Shown here: positions 32,748 through 42,043 of the stretch, one piece after another
Numbering within the stretch: the stretch's first letter is position 1
How the letters are laid out: each line of letters starts with the position of its first letter
Translations under genes and position numbers: made by a program
Notes under the pieces: model-generated
The model's database searches: none
Seen by the model: only the letters and a program-made list of their open reading frames with translations
What the model was told of the DNA's origin: nothing
DNA from: Actinomyces oris
GTDB lineage: Bacteria > Actinomycetota > Actinomycetes > Actinomycetales > Actinomycetaceae
Direction of reading: 5' to 3'
NCBI RefSeq assembly: GCF_001929375.1
Contig: NZ_MSGO01000014.1
Location: 1 to 64,000, forward strand
DNA: 64,000 nt

Positions 32748-34808
32748 GTGACCCCGAGCGAGCCGAGCCGGACGCAGCGGCCTGATAACGACAGCGCCGG
32801 CGACCGCAGGGTCCTGAACGCCCTGGACGCCGCGGTGCGCTCTCTGGGCGGCAGCCCCCGCCAGGGGCAGACCACCATGGCCCAGGAGGTCGCCCAGTCC
32901 CTGGCCGACGGCACCCACCTCCTGGTGCAGGCCGGCACCGGGACGGGAAAGTCGCTGGGCTACCTGGTGCCCGCCATGGTCCACGCCGTGCAGGCCGGTC
33001 ACCGGGTCGTGGTCTCCACCGCCACCCTGGCCCTTCAGCGGCAGATCCTCACCAAGGACGCGCCCCTGGCAGCCGACGCCGTCGAGCAGGTCACCGGCAC
33101 CCGCCCCGAGGTGGCCCTGCTCAAGGGCTGGCAGAACTACCTGTGCCGGCACCGGCTGGACGGCGGCTACCCGCAGGACGAGGACGAGTCCGCGCTCTTC
33201 GGCGTCGGGGACGCCATCGCCCAGCCGGCCGCCGGGCACGGGAGTGACGCGAGCCTGGGGGAGCAGGTGGTCCGCCTGCGCCAGTGGGCGGCCCGGACCG
33301 ACACCGGTGACCGCGACGACCTCGTCCCCGGCGTCTCCCAGCGCGCCTGGGCCCAGGTCTCCGTCTCCCGGGCCGAGTGCCTGGGGCAGTCCTGCCCCCT
33401 GAAGTCCGAGTGTTTCCCCGAGCTGGCGCGCGCCGCAGCCTCCCGGGCCGACCTCGTCGTGACCAACCACGCCATGCTCGGCGTGGTCGTGGCCGGCAAC
33501 CCCGGCGTCCTTCCCGACCACCGGGTCCTCATCGTCGACGAGGCCCACGAGCTGGCCGACCGCATCCGCTCCCAGGGCACCATCGCCCTGTCGGCGGCCG
33601 CCGTGGCACGCACCGCCGCCACCGCCCGCAAGCACGCCTCCGTGCTGGTCAGCGAGCTGGAGTCCGCCGGCCAGACCCTCCAGCTCGCGCTGGCCGAGCT
33701 GCCCGACGGCCGCCTGGAGACGACCCTGCCCACCGCCCTGCACGACGCGCTCGTGCTCCTGGCCGGCGCCGCCCGCCAGGTCGCCTCCGACGTGCGCGAC
33801 CAGGCCCGCACCCTGGGGCGCGACCGCTCCAGTGAGGCCGCCGGGGGCCTGGCGGTCGCCCGTACCGCGGTCGGCGACCTGGTCGACGCCCTGGACCGCA
33901 TGACCTCCGACTCTGTGGCCCAGGGCCGCGACGTCGCCTGGATCGAGCGCCCCCGCACGGGCGCCGAGCCCCCGCGCCTCCTCCTGGCCCCCATCGAGGT
34001 CGCCGGATCGGTGGCCGGCCACCTGCTGGACGGGCGCGCCGGCGTCATGACGTCGGCGACCCTCGCCCTGGGGGACAGCTTCGAGCCCATGGCCCGCTCC
34101 CTGGGACTGACCCTGGCGGAGCAGCCGTGGAGAGGCCTCGACGTCGGCTCCCCCTTCGACTACCCCCACCAGGGCATCCTCTACGTGGCCGCCCACCTGC
34201 CCCGCCCCGGCGCCGGTATCTCCGAGGCCGCCCTGGATGAGATGCTCGCCCTGGTCGAGGCCTCCGAGGGCGGCATGCTGGGCCTGTTCTCCTCCAGGCG
34301 CGCGGCCCAGGAGGCCGCCGAGGTACTGCGAGGAGCCACCGACCTGCCCGTCTACGCCCAGGGCGACGACCAGCTGCCCACCCTGGTGCGGGCCTTCGCC
34401 GGCGACGAGGCCGCCTGCCTGGTGGGCACCCTCTCGCTGTGGCAGGGCGTCGACGTGCCCGGACGCACCTGCCGCCTCGTCGTCATCGACCGCATCCCCT
34501 TCCCCCGCCCCGACGACCCGGTCGCCCAGGCCCGCACCGACGCCGTCGTGGCCGCAGGCGGCAACGGCTTCATGAGCGTGTCGGCCACCCACGCGGCCCT
34601 GCTCCTGGCCCAGGGGGCGGGGCGCCTCATTCGTCGCAGCCAGGACCGCGGCGTCGTCGCCGTCCTGGACTCGCGCCTGCGCACGGCGCGCTACGGGGGC
34701 TTTCTCACCCGCTCCATGCCCGCCCTGTGGCCGACGACGAAGCCCGACGTGGTGCGCGCCGCCCTGAGGCGTCTGGCTATCCGCTCCGATGCCCCGGGGG
34801 AGGAGTGA
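32748..34808 (+). CDS. dinG: ATP-dependent DNA helicase, DinG family
   Basis: 686-residue XPD-like 5'-3' helicase. Walker A is AGTGTGKSLGY, four iron-sulfur cysteines are seen in NYLCRHR and CLGQSCPLKSECF, the DEAH box is VDEAHELAD, and GTLSLWQGVDVPG plus QGAGRLIR are motifs V and VI. It unwinds R-loops and forked DNA. The GTG at 32748 has GAGAGG 4 nt upstream. It is coupled to hflX. No SOS box lies directly before it. Confidence 0.93.
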   Translation: MTPSEPSRTQRPDNDSAGDRRVLNALDAAVRSLGGSPRQGQTTMAQEVAQSLADGTHLLVQAGTGTGKSLGYLVPAMVHAVQAGHRVVVSTATLALQRQILTKDAPLAADAVEQVTGTRPEVALLKGWQNYLCRHRLDGGYPQDEDESALFGVGDAIAQPAAGHGSDASLGEQVVRLRQWAARTDTGDRDDLVPGVSQRAWAQVSVSRAECLGQSCPLKSECFPELARAAASRADLVVTNHAMLGVVVAGNPGVLPDHRVLIVDEAHELADRIRSQGTIALSAAAVARTAATARKHASVLVSELESAGQTLQLALAELPDGRLETTLPTALHDALVLLAGAARQVASDVRDQARTLGRDRSSEAAGGLAVARTAVGDLVDALDRMTSDSVAQGRDVAWIERPRTGAEPPRLLLAPIEVAGSVAGHLLDGRAGVMTSATLALGDSFEPMARSLGLTLAEQPWRGLDVGSPFDYPHQGILYVAAHLPRPGAGISEAALDEMLALVEASEGGMLGLFSSRRAAQEAAEVLRGATDLPVYAQGDDQLPTLVRAFAGDEAACLVGTLSLWQGVDVPGRTCRLVVIDRIPFPRPDDPVAQARTDAVVAAGGNGFMSVSATHAALLLAQGAGRLIRRSQDRGVVAVLDSRLRTARYGGFLTRSMPALWPTTKPDVVRAALRRLAIRSDAPGEE

Positions 34809-34926
34809 ACCGGTCGACTGGGCCTTTCGGTATGTGCCCCTCGGGAGGAACTGCACGTAGGCTTGGCGTGAGCGGGTGCTCGCGCCCCTGCGGTCCTGCC
34901 CAGCAGATCCCATTGAGGAGAAGAAC

Positions 34927-35928
34927 GTGTCAGACCACATCACCACTACCGCTGAAGGCTCCTACCCCACCAACCGTTCCGGCCGCCCCTCCAAAGTCGC
35001 TGTCATCGGTGCCGGGGCCGTCGGCTCCACCCTCGCCTACGCCTGTGTGACCAAGGGCGTTGCCCGCGAGGTCGTGCTGCAGGACATCGTCAAGGAGAAG
35101 GTCGAGGCCGAGGCCCTCGACATCGCCCAGGGAATCCAGTTCACCTCCGCCGGCTCCGTCTCGGGATCCGACGACCCCGAGATCTGCCGCGACGCGGACG
35201 TCATCGCCATCACCGCCGGCGCCAAGCAGAAGCCCGGCCAGTCCCGTCTCGAGCTGGCCGGCGCCACCGTCGGCATCATGGAGAAGATCCTCCCCAAGCT
35301 GGTCGAGGTCGCTCCCAACGCCATCTTCGTCCTCGTGGCCAACCCGGTGGACGTGGTGACCTACTGCGCCAAGAAGATCACCGGCCTGCCCGAGAACCAG
35401 ATCTTCGGCTCCGGCACGGTGCTGGACACCGCCCGGATGCGGTACCTCATCTCCCTGGAGACCGGCACGGCCGTCCAGAACATCCACGGCTACATCGCCG
35501 GTGAGCACGGTGACTCCGAGGTGCCCCTGTGGTCCTCCACCGAGATCGGCGGCGTGCCGATCACCCAGTGGGGCACCACCCTCGACGGCGGCGTGTTCGA
35601 CGAGTCCAAGCGTGAGCGCATCGCCCACGACGTGGTCCGCTCCGCCTACCGCATCATCGAGGGCAAGGGCGCCACCAACTACGCCGTCGGCCTGGCCGTG
35701 CAGCGCATCATCGGCGCCGTCCTCAACGACGAGCAGCGGGTGCTGACCATCTCCCCGCTGCTGGACAACTGGCACGGCATCTCCGACGTGTGCATGGCCG
35801 TCCCCACGATCGTGGGACGTGAGGGTGCCGGGCGTCGCCTCGAGCTGCCCCTGACCCCCGACGAGAAGGAGCGCCTGATCGCCTCCGCCGACCACCTGCG
35901 CGAGGTCGCACGCGGCCTGGGTTACTGA
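34927..35928 (+). CDS. ldh: L-lactate dehydrogenase
   Basis: 333-residue NAD-dependent enzyme reducing pyruvate to lactate at the end of fermentation. The dinucleotide fold GAGAVGSTLAYA, catalytic region LDTARMRYLISLE and active His in GEHGDSEVPLW are intact. GTG 34927 lies 6 nt after GAGGAG; an in-frame ATG at 34876 lacks such a site. A TAGGCT at 34859-34864 may be the -10, giving a leader of about 55 nt. A strong terminator follows, so ldh is monocistronic. Confidence 0.97.
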   Translation: MSDHITTTAEGSYPTNRSGRPSKVAVIGAGAVGSTLAYACVTKGVAREVVLQDIVKEKVEAEALDIAQGIQFTSAGSVSGSDDPEICRDADVIAITAGAKQKPGQSRLELAGATVGIMEKILPKLVEVAPNAIFVLVANPVDVVTYCAKKITGLPENQIFGSGTVLDTARMRYLISLETGTAVQNIHGYIAGEHGDSEVPLWSSTEIGGVPITQWGTTLDGGVFDESKRERIAHDVVRSAYRIIEGKGATNYAVGLAVQRIIGAVLNDEQRVLTISPLLDNWHGISDVCMAVPTIVGREGAGRRLELPLTPDEKERLIASADHLREVARGLGY

Positions 35929-35947
35929 GCCGCCCGTCTGAACCGTT

Positions 35948-35980
35948 GAAGGGCCGCCCCGTTGACCGGGGCGGCCCTTC
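35948..35980. terminator. Bidirectional terminator between ldh and lexA
   Basis: A perfect 13-bp stem (35948-35960 with 35968-35980) with a 7-nt loop lies between the two convergent genes. Confidence 0.9.
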
Positions 35981-36001
35981 AATCATGAAGGCCTGGCGTG
36001 C

Positions 36002-36757
36002 CTACAGGGCGCGCAGCACCGTGACCACCTTGCCCATGATCGTGGCATGGTCACCGTTGATCGGGGCGTAGCTGGAGTTGCGGGGGAGCAGCCACTGGTG
36101 GCCGTCGCGACGCGAGAGCACCTTGACCGTTGCCGAGGCGCCGTCGACATCCTCGATCATGGCCGCCACGATCTCACCGTTGGCCGCGTCGGGCTGGGAG
36201 CGCACCACCACCCAGTCGCCGTCGCAGATGGCGGCCTCGATCATCGAGTCCCCGTGCACCTCCAGCATGAAGAGCTCGCCCTCGCCGGTCAGGCGGCGGG
36301 GTAGGGCCATGACATCGGTGATCTCCTGCTCGGCCAGGATCGGGGCCCCGGCGGCGATCCGCCCCACCAGCGGGACCGCGACGGCGTCCCCGTCCTCGAC
36401 ACCGGGGACGCTGGGGGAGGCGGGCGAGGCGCGGTGAGCTGCGCCGCCGCAGGCAGCCGCACGACCACCAGGGCCGCTGTCGGCGGAGACGACCTCCATC
36501 GCCCGAGGACGATTGGGGTCTCGGCGCACCAGGCCCAGGCGCTCGAGCTTGTCCAGCTGGTGCTTGACGGAGGAGGGGCTGGTCAGACCCACCTGCTCGC
36601 CGATCTCACGCAGCGAGGGCGGATACCCGTGGGTGGCAATGGCCTCGCGGACAGCCTCATAGACCGCGCGGGCGCGCTCGTCGAGGTCGCTGACGGCCTC
36701 CGCGACCGCTGCTGCGCTGCTCGCCTCAGAGCCGCCCTGGTGTGCTGTGGTGCTCAT
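36002..36757 (-). CDS. lexA: LexA repressor
   Basis: 251-residue SOS repressor. The N-terminal winged helix has [21 protein letters not shown]; the cleavage site is A136-G137 in RIAAGAPI; the catalytic dyad is S171 (HGDSMIEA) and K212 (ATVKVLS). A 35-residue Ala/Gly/Pro linker joins the domains. ATG 36757 is chosen because it follows GGGGAGG; a frame extending to 36886 has no support. It is divergent from the LysM gene with SOS boxes between them, so it controls itself and the neighbour. Confidence 0.96.
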   Translation of the reverse strand: MSTTAHQGGSEASSAAAVAEAVSDLDERARAVYEAVREAIATHGYPPSLREIGEQVGLTSPSSVKHQLDKLERLGLVRRDPNRPRAMEVVSADSGPGGRAAACGGAAHRASPASPSVPGVEDGDAVAVPLVGRIAAGAPILAEQEITDVMALPRRLTGEGELFMLEVHGDSMIEAAICDGDWVVVRSQPDAANGEIVAAMIEDVDGASATVKVLSRRDGHQWLLPRNSSYAPINGDHATIMGKVVTVLRAL

Positions 36758-36876
36758 GGTCCTGGCCCTCCCCGCCGGACGGCCCTCAGGCCCGGGGGCG
36801 TCAAGGGCGCGGAATAGATGTCGGTGGTCCGTGATCGTCTTGGACATGACAAGCCTACCGGCGAGACGACCACGAT

Positions 36877-36892
36877 TCAAACACATGTTCGA
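36877..36892 (-). promoter_or_regulatory. SOS box on the lexA side
   Basis: TCAAACACATGTTCGA matches TCGAAC-N4-GTTCGA with one mismatch, about 120 bp before the lexA start, fitting autoregulation. Confidence 0.75.
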
Positions 36893-36930
36893 AGAGATGC
36901 TGGACGTGCCGCCCTTCAGGCGCTAATGTG

Positions 36931-36946
36931 TCGAACAAGCGTTCGT
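36931..36946 (+). promoter_or_regulatory. SOS box 1 of the LysM gene
   Basis: TCGAACAAGCGTTCGT matches the consensus with one mismatch. A TAATGT -10 box lies at 36924-36929, so the operator begins at the predicted transcription start. Confidence 0.85.
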
Positions 36947-36961
36947 CGAACACGTGTTCAG
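36946..36961 (+). promoter_or_regulatory. SOS box 2 of the LysM gene, overlapping box 1
   Basis: TCGAACACGTGTTCAG shares its first T with box 1 and ends 9 bp before the GTG, covering the region of the ribosome binding site in DNA. Confidence 0.8.
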
Positions 36962-36970
36962 GAGGTTGCT

Positions 36971-37666
36971 GTGAGTGCCATCGCCATCCCGCTCCCGTCC
37001 CGCCAGGCTTCTCGGGCTCGGACTGATGAGCCTGTCGCTGGGCCGGCCAGTGGTCGGGACGCCGGGCAGTCCTCCCGTCGGCCCAGGCTGAGACTGGTCA
37101 CCGACGACTTCGTCCCCGAGGCTCCCGTGCGGCGCGGCCTCGACGGCGCGCGGCGTCCCGTGTCCTCACCCGCCTGCGTCCCGGCGCTGCCGGCAGCGCC
37201 GGCGATGCGTCGCCCCGCGACGCCCGTGGCCCTGCGGGACCGTCGCACGGAGCTGGAGCGGCTGGCCCCGCAGCACCCGGCAGTGCGGGCCGCCGGGCTG
37301 CGACGGGACGCCCAGCGGGAGACGGTGGAGGGGGCTGCGCGCTCCCAGGCTGTGCGTCCCCGAGTGGTGCTGCGGCTGCTTCGCGGTGGCTCCGCGGTCA
37401 TCGTCGCGGTCTTCGTGCTCGCCTGCTGCGGACTGGCCATCGGGGCTCTGGCGGGCATGGCCTGGGCGGCCCCCACCACGGCCGTTGCGCAGGTATCGAC
37501 GGATACCACCACCACAGTCGTTCGTCCCGGTCAGTCCCTGTGGGACATCGCCGAGGCGAGCGGGACCTCGGACGTCCCGGGAATGGTGGCCCGGATCGCC
37601 GAGCTCAACGACCTGAAGGGAACCACCATCCGTGCCGGGCAGACGCTTGAGATTCCCGCGGCATGA
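36971..37666 (+). CDS. LysM-domain membrane protein, SOS cell-division suppressor type (ChiZ/Rv2719c-like)
   Basis: 231-residue protein: a basic, Pro/Arg-rich cytoplasmic region (1-140), one membrane helix (about 142-167, SAVIVAVFVLACCGLAIGAL) and an extracellular LysM domain (about 183-230, VVRPGQSLWDIAEASG) that binds peptidoglycan. Position divergent from lexA, before nrdR, and under two SOS boxes matches mycobacterial Rv2719c/ChiZ, which blocks division during DNA damage; corynebacterial DivS holds the same place. GTG 36971 follows AGGAGG. Function is inferred from synteny and architecture. Confidence 0.82.
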   Translation: MSAIAIPLPSRQASRARTDEPVAGPASGRDAGQSSRRPRLRLVTDDFVPEAPVRRGLDGARRPVSSPACVPALPAAPAMRRPATPVALRDRRTELERLAPQHPAVRAAGLRRDAQRETVEGAARSQAVRPRVVLRLLRGGSAVIVAVFVLACCGLAIGALAGMAWAAPTTAVAQVSTDTTTTVVRPGQSLWDIAEASGTSDVPGMVARIAELNDLKGTTIRAGQTLEIPAA

Positions 37667-37773
37667 GAACTCGTGCACGGATCGCACCTTGAGGCGGGCT
37701 TGCGGGGCGGCCCGCCGGGCGTTTACCCTCCGATGGACTGACACGTAGTCCAGTGAGTTCGGAGGTTGTAGGC

Positions 37774-38229
37774 GTGCACTGCCCCTTCTGCCGTCATGAC
37801 GGCTCGCGCGTTGTCGACTCCCGGACCGCTGAGGACGGCACCTCGATCCGTCGTCGTCGTGAGTGTCAGCAGTGCGGGCGCCGCTTCACCACCCTGGAGA
37901 CCGCCAGCCTGTCGGTCCGCAAGCGCTCCGGCGTCGTCGAGCCCTTCAGCCGTGACAAGGTCGTGGTCGGGGTCAGACGCGCCTGCCAGGGACGCCCCGT
38001 CTCCGACGACCAGCTCGCGCTTCTGGCGCACCAGGTTGAGGATGCCATCCGCGCGGGAGGGCAGGCGCTCGTCGACTCCCACGACGTCGGACTGGCGATC
38101 CTGGGCCCCTTGCGTGAGCTGGATCAGATCGCCTACCTGCGCTTCGCCTCGGTCTACTCCTCCTTCGACTCCCTGGAGGACTTCGAGAAGGCCATTGCCG
38201 GACTGCGCAGCGCCGAGGCGGCCTGCTGA
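37774..38229 (+). CDS. nrdR: Transcriptional repressor NrdR
   Basis: 151-residue zinc-ribbon/ATP-cone repressor of ribonucleotide reductase genes. The ribbon is [17 protein letters not shown] with the second pair CQQCGRRF; the ATP cone follows ([14 protein letters not shown]). GTG 37774 is chosen since family members begin at this HCPFC and GGAGG lies upstream; GTG 37753 would add seven residues. It lies downstream of the LysM gene, with a small TGGACT/AGTCCA hairpin in the gap. Confidence 0.95.
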   Translation: MHCPFCRHDGSRVVDSRTAEDGTSIRRRRECQQCGRRFTTLETASLSVRKRSGVVEPFSRDKVVVGVRRACQGRPVSDDQLALLAHQVEDAIRAGGQALVDSHDVGLAILGPLRELDQIAYLRFASVYSSFDSLEDFEKAIAGLRSAEAAC

Positions 38230-38311
38230 CGTCACTGGCTGACGAGGGCCTGCGCGGCATGAGGGGCCCGTCAGGGACGTGTGCCGAAGAAGGGCGTGGC
38301 AGACTGAGGCT

Positions 38312-39454
38312 ATGCGCGTCCTCATCGTCTCCGACTGCTACGCGCCCAGGCTGGGCGGTATTGAGACTCAGGTGCGGGATCTCGCCCGCAACCTGAAGCT
38401 GGCCGGTCATGAGCCCGCTGTCGTCACCGCCACGCCGGTCGGTGACGGTCGTGGCCGCAGCGTCGAGAGGGCCGATGGCTTCCCCGTCTACCGCACCACT
38501 GCGCACCTGCCCAGTGAGCTGCCCGTTCATCCTCGAGCCGGCCGCGAGCTCGATGACCTCCTGTCGCGCCTGCACCCCGACGTCGTTCACGCCCACGTCG
38601 GCGTCGTCTCACCCTTCGCCTGGTCCGGCATCGCCGCCGCCCGGCGAGCGGGGCTCCCGCTGGCCGTCACCTTCCACTGCGTCCTGGGACCCTGGGCGCA
38701 CGTGGCCGGAGCACTGGGGCCCGTCAGCCCCGTGCGAGGGTGGCAGCGCTCCGGCGCCGACCTGACGGCCGTGTCCTCCATGCTCGCCGCCGAGGTCCAT
38801 CGCGCCGGCGCTCACGATCCCGTCACCGTTCTGCCCAACGGCATCACCGTCGAGGACTGGCGCCTGGAGCGCCCCGGTCCCCGGGAGCGGCGGCCTCACC
38901 GGCCGCTCACGGTCGTGGCCTCCCTGCGGTGGGTCGAGCGCAAGCGCCCCCTGCAGGTCGTGCGCGCCTTCGCCCAGGCGGTCAGGAGCACCCCCGGCAC
39001 CGATGCGCTCCTCAAGATCTACGGGGACGGCCCGCTGCGCGAGCGGCTCGCCCGTGAGGTCGCCGAATCCGGCCTGGCCGACCGCATCGAGCTCGTGGGG
39101 CGCGTCGAGCGCACTGAGCTCGCCCAGGCCTTCACGCGCGCAGACATCTACCTGCAGACCTCGCCGGCCGACTCCTTCGGCATCTCCACCCTGGAGGCCC
39201 GCAGTGCGGGGCTGGCCATCGTCGCTCTGCGCTCCAGCGGAGTACGCGACTTCATCACCGACGGCGTCGATGGTCTCCTCGCCGACGACGACGCGGGCCT
39301 GGCCCGCGAGCTGGCCACCCTCCTGGGGGACGATGAGCTGCTCGAGCGCGTCAAGACCCACAACTACGAGAACGCCCCCTTGCCCGAGTGGGGCGCCGTG
39401 GCGCAGATGAACGTCGAGGCCTACCGGCGCGCCATCGCCCTGGCAGCCGCGTGA
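38312..39454 (+). CDS. GT4-family glycosyltransferase
   Basis: 380-residue retaining glycosyltransferase with GT-B fold. The N-terminal half has LGGIETQVRDLARNL and VVHAHVGVVSPFAW; the C-terminal half has SLRWVERKRPLQVVRAF, IYGDGPLRERL and SPADSFGISTLEARSAGLAIVAL, the E-x7-E donor motif region. Likely donors are GDP- or UDP-sugars for a lipid or wall glycan; related actinobacterial enzymes act in phosphatidylinositol mannoside or trehalose-type pathways, but the acceptor cannot be told. ATG 38312 lies 6 nt after CAGACT, a near-consensus -10. Confidence 0.85.
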   Translation: MRVLIVSDCYAPRLGGIETQVRDLARNLKLAGHEPAVVTATPVGDGRGRSVERADGFPVYRTTAHLPSELPVHPRAGRELDDLLSRLHPDVVHAHVGVVSPFAWSGIAAARRAGLPLAVTFHCVLGPWAHVAGALGPVSPVRGWQRSGADLTAVSSMLAAEVHRAGAHDPVTVLPNGITVEDWRLERPGPRERRPHRPLTVVASLRWVERKRPLQVVRAFAQAVRSTPGTDALLKIYGDGPLRERLAREVAESGLADRIELVGRVERTELAQAFTRADIYLQTSPADSFGISTLEARSAGLAIVALRSSGVRDFITDGVDGLLADDDAGLARELATLLGDDELLERVKTHNYENAPLPEWGAVAQMNVEAYRRAIALAAA

Positions 39455-39505
39455 GCCCGGCTGAATGCGTGAGCCGGCGCGGAGGCGAGGGCGTCGCCCG
39501 TCGCG

Positions 39506-40255
39506 TCAGGCGGTACTGGCGTCGTTGAGCACCTCGGAGAGCCGGCGCGCAGCGGCCATGACCACGTGCCCGTGAACCCGGCCGGGCTGACGGCCCATGC
39601 GCTCAATGGGGCCGGAGATCGAGATCGCGGCCACCACCTTGCCTCCGGGCCCGCGTACCGGTGCCGAGACGGAGGCGACTCCGGGCTCACGCTCCCCAAC
39701 CGACTGAGCCCATCCCCGACGTCGGACCGCCGAGAGCATGGTGGCGGTGAAGCGGGCTCCCACCAGACCGCGGTGCAGGCGGTCGGGCTCCTCCCAGGCG
39801 AGGAGCACCTGGGCCGCCGAGCCGCCCTGCATGGACATGGTGGCGCCCACGGGAATGGAGTCACGCAACCCGATCGGGCGCTCGGCATTGGCCACGCAGA
39901 TGCGCACGTCTCCCTGACGGCGGTAGAGCTGCGCCGACTCGTGGGTCTTGTCGCGCAGGGCCGCCAGCACCGGTCCGGCGGCGGACAGGAGATGGTCCTC
40001 GCCCGCGGCGCTGGCCAGCTCGGTGAGCCTGGGGCCCAGGATGAAGCGTCCCTGGGAGTCGCGGGTGACCAAACGGTGGAACTCCAGGGCGACCGCGATG
40101 CGGTGAGCCGTGGGGCGGGCCAGGTGCGTGGTGGACACGAGCTGGGCCAGGGTCGCCGGCCCCGATTCCAGTGCACTCATCACCAGGGCCGCCTTGTCGA
40201 TGACGCCGACGCCGCTGCTGTCGTTCTCCCGGGAGTTCTCTGAGGGGCTGTCCAT
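39506..40255 (-). CDS. IclR-family regulator of leucine genes (NdgR/LtbR-like)
   Basis: 249-residue IclR protein: winged helix (about 18-75, AALVMSALESGPATLAQLVS) and a C-terminal effector domain (90-240, VGATMSMQGGSAAQVLLAW). Divergence from leuCD is the arrangement of streptomycete NdgR and corynebacterial LtbR, which regulate branched-chain amino acid and tryptophan genes. ATG 40255 is preferred over a GTG at 40303 because promoter-like elements lie between. The direct repeats ATTTCAAG in that gap may be its binding site. Confidence 0.88.
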   Translation of the reverse strand: MDSPSENSRENDSSGVGVIDKAALVMSALESGPATLAQLVSTTHLARPTAHRIAVALEFHRLVTRDSQGRFILGPRLTELASAAGEDHLLSAAGPVLAALRDKTHESAQLYRRQGDVRICVANAERPIGLRDSIPVGATMSMQGGSAAQVLLAWEEPDRLHRGLVGARFTATMLSAVRRRGWAQSVGEREPGVASVSAPVRGPGGKVVAAISISGPIERMGRQPGRVHGHVVMAAARRLSEVLNDASTA

Positions 40256-40269
40256 AATCTGATACTGGC

Positions 40270-40299
40270 ATTTCAAGGTATGAGATTTCAAGTTAGGGT
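40270..40299. promoter_or_regulatory. Divergent leuC/IclR promoter and repeats
   Basis: ATTTCAAG occurs twice with 15-bp period (40270-40277, 40285-40292). On the minus strand these give TTGAAA -35 elements for the regulator; on the plus strand TAGGGT (40294-40299) is a -10 for leuC. The leuC leader would be about 160 nt. Confidence 0.5.
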
Positions 40300-40466
40300 C
40301 CACCCGGGAAGCGGCGCAGTGTCAGCATCCTGCAGGCCAAGGCGGTGCTCAGTGGCCTCGGATGCGATGCGGCCGCCTCGTGCGGTCTGTGCGGGCCAGC
40401 GGCGTCTTCGGGCGCTCCTGAGTGCGGAGCGGATCGGGAACACCTGTTGCTGAGAGGATGAAGTCG

Positions 40467-41960
40467 ATGGGAATGACTCTCGCCGAGAAGGTCTGGCGCG
40501 ATCATGTGGTGTCCAAGGGTACCGATGGTGCTCCCGACCTGCTGTACATCGACCTTCACCTGGTCCACGAGGTCACCAGTCCCCAAGCCTTCGAGGGGCT
40601 GCGCCTGGCCGGGCGCGCGGTCCGTCGCCCCGACCTGACGATCGCCACGGAGGATCACAACACCCCCACCGTGGACATCGACCTGCCGATCGCCGATGTC
40701 ACCAGCCGCGCGCAGATCGAGACCCTGCGTGCCAACTGCGCCGAGTTCGGGGTGCGGCTGCACTCCCTGGGGGACGCCGACCAGGGGATCGTCCACGCCG
40801 TCGGCCCGCAGCTGGGGCTGACCCAGCCCGGCATGACCGTGGTCTGCGGTGACTCCCACACCTCCACCCACGGCGCCTTCGGGGCCCTCGCCTTCGGTAT
40901 CGGCACCTCCCAGGTCGAGCACGTCCTGGCCACTCAGACCCTGCCCATCGCCCCCTTCAAGACGATGAGCGTCACCATCGACGGGGACCTGCCCTCGGGC
41001 AGCGGGGCCAAGGACATCATCCTGGCCATCATCGCCAAGATCGGCACCAACGGGGCTCAGGGGCACGTCATCGAGTACCGCGGCCGGGCCATCGAGCAGC
41101 TCTCGATGGAGGCCCGGATGACGATCTGCAACATGAGCATCGAGGGCGGGGCCCGGGCAGGCATGATCGCCCCGGACCAGACCACCTTCGACTACCTCAA
41201 GGGTCGTCCTCACGCGCCCGTCGGCGAGGACTGGGACGCCGCCGTGGAGTACTGGTCCAGCCTGCGCACCGACCCCGACGCCGTCTTCGACACCGAGGTG
41301 GTCCTTCAGGCCGAGGACATCGAGCCCTTCGTCACCTGGGGCACCAATCCCGGGCAGGGCCTGCCGCTGTCCGCGCGCGTTCCCGACCCCGAGGACATCG
41401 CCGACGCCACCGAGCGGCTGGCCGCCGAACGAGCCCTGGAGTACATGGACCTCGTTCCGGGAACGCCCCTGCGTGACATCAAGGTCGACACCGTCTTCAT
41501 CGGCTCGTGCACCAACGGCCGCATCGAGGACCTGCGGGCCGCCGCCGAGGTGGTGCGCGGGCGCAAGAAGGCCGAAGGGCTGCGCATGCTCGTGGTGCCG
41601 GCCTCTGCCCGAGTGCGTCTGCAGGCCGAGGCCGAGGGGCTGGACCGGGTCTTCATGAGCTTCGGCGCCGAGTGGCGCAACGCCGGCTGCTCCATGTGCC
41701 TGGCCATGAACCCCGACAAGCTCTCCTCCGGGGAGCGCGCGGCCTCCACCTCCAACCGCAACTTCGAGGGGCGTCAAGGAAAAGGCGGACGGACCCACCT
41801 CGTCTCGCCCGTCGTCGCCGCGGCCACCGCCGTGCGGGGGGCGCTGTCGGCGCCGGGGGACCTGCCGCCGCGGCCCAACGCCTCGCAGGACGCGGGCGAT
41901 ATCCCGACGGTTCCGGCGGTTGCGCCGGTCTCCTCCGCGCCTCCGGCGACCATCCTGTAG
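40467..41960 (+). CDS. leuC: 3-isopropylmalate dehydratase large subunit
   Basis: 497-residue aconitase-family subunit converting 2- to 3-isopropylmalate in leucine synthesis. Iron-sulfur ligands are in [11 protein letters not shown] and [33 protein letters not shown] is the family block. ATG 40467 ([10 protein letters not shown]) matches the usual start and has GAGAGG 9 nt upstream; ATG 40458 and 40473 are alternatives. The C-terminus has a 40-residue Ala/Pro-rich extension. leuD follows after 83 bp. Confidence 0.96.
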   Translation: MGMTLAEKVWRDHVVSKGTDGAPDLLYIDLHLVHEVTSPQAFEGLRLAGRAVRRPDLTIATEDHNTPTVDIDLPIADVTSRAQIETLRANCAEFGVRLHSLGDADQGIVHAVGPQLGLTQPGMTVVCGDSHTSTHGAFGALAFGIGTSQVEHVLATQTLPIAPFKTMSVTIDGDLPSGSGAKDIILAIIAKIGTNGAQGHVIEYRGRAIEQLSMEARMTICNMSIEGGARAGMIAPDQTTFDYLKGRPHAPVGEDWDAAVEYWSSLRTDPDAVFDTEVVLQAEDIEPFVTWGTNPGQGLPLSARVPDPEDIADATERLAAERALEYMDLVPGTPLRDIKVDTVFIGSCTNGRIEDLRAAAEVVRGRKKAEGLRMLVVPASARVRLQAEAEGLDRVFMSFGAEWRNAGCSMCLAMNPDKLSSGERAASTSNRNFEGRQGKGGRTHLVSPVVAAATAVRGALSAPGDLPPRPNASQDAGDIPTVPAVAPVSSAPPATIL

Positions 41961-42043
41961 GGGGGCGGCTGTGCAGGAGACGAAGGCATACAGGTGAGGA
42001 GAGGCCCGGGAAGGGCCGAGTAGAGGCAAGGAGCTCAAAGACT

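Noticed and set aside
32664-34946. 760-codon open frame antisense to dinG
   Set aside because: It mirrors the codon pattern of dinG (third-position GC), has Gly/Gln/Val-rich shadow composition and no recognisable domain. Similar long frames antisense to rnj/pfkB, ftsK, leuC and the DAK2 gene were rejected for the same reason.
36758-36886. Upstream extension of lexA
   Set aside because: Not LexA-like, reaches into an SOS box, and a ribosome binding site precedes the internal ATG at 36757.
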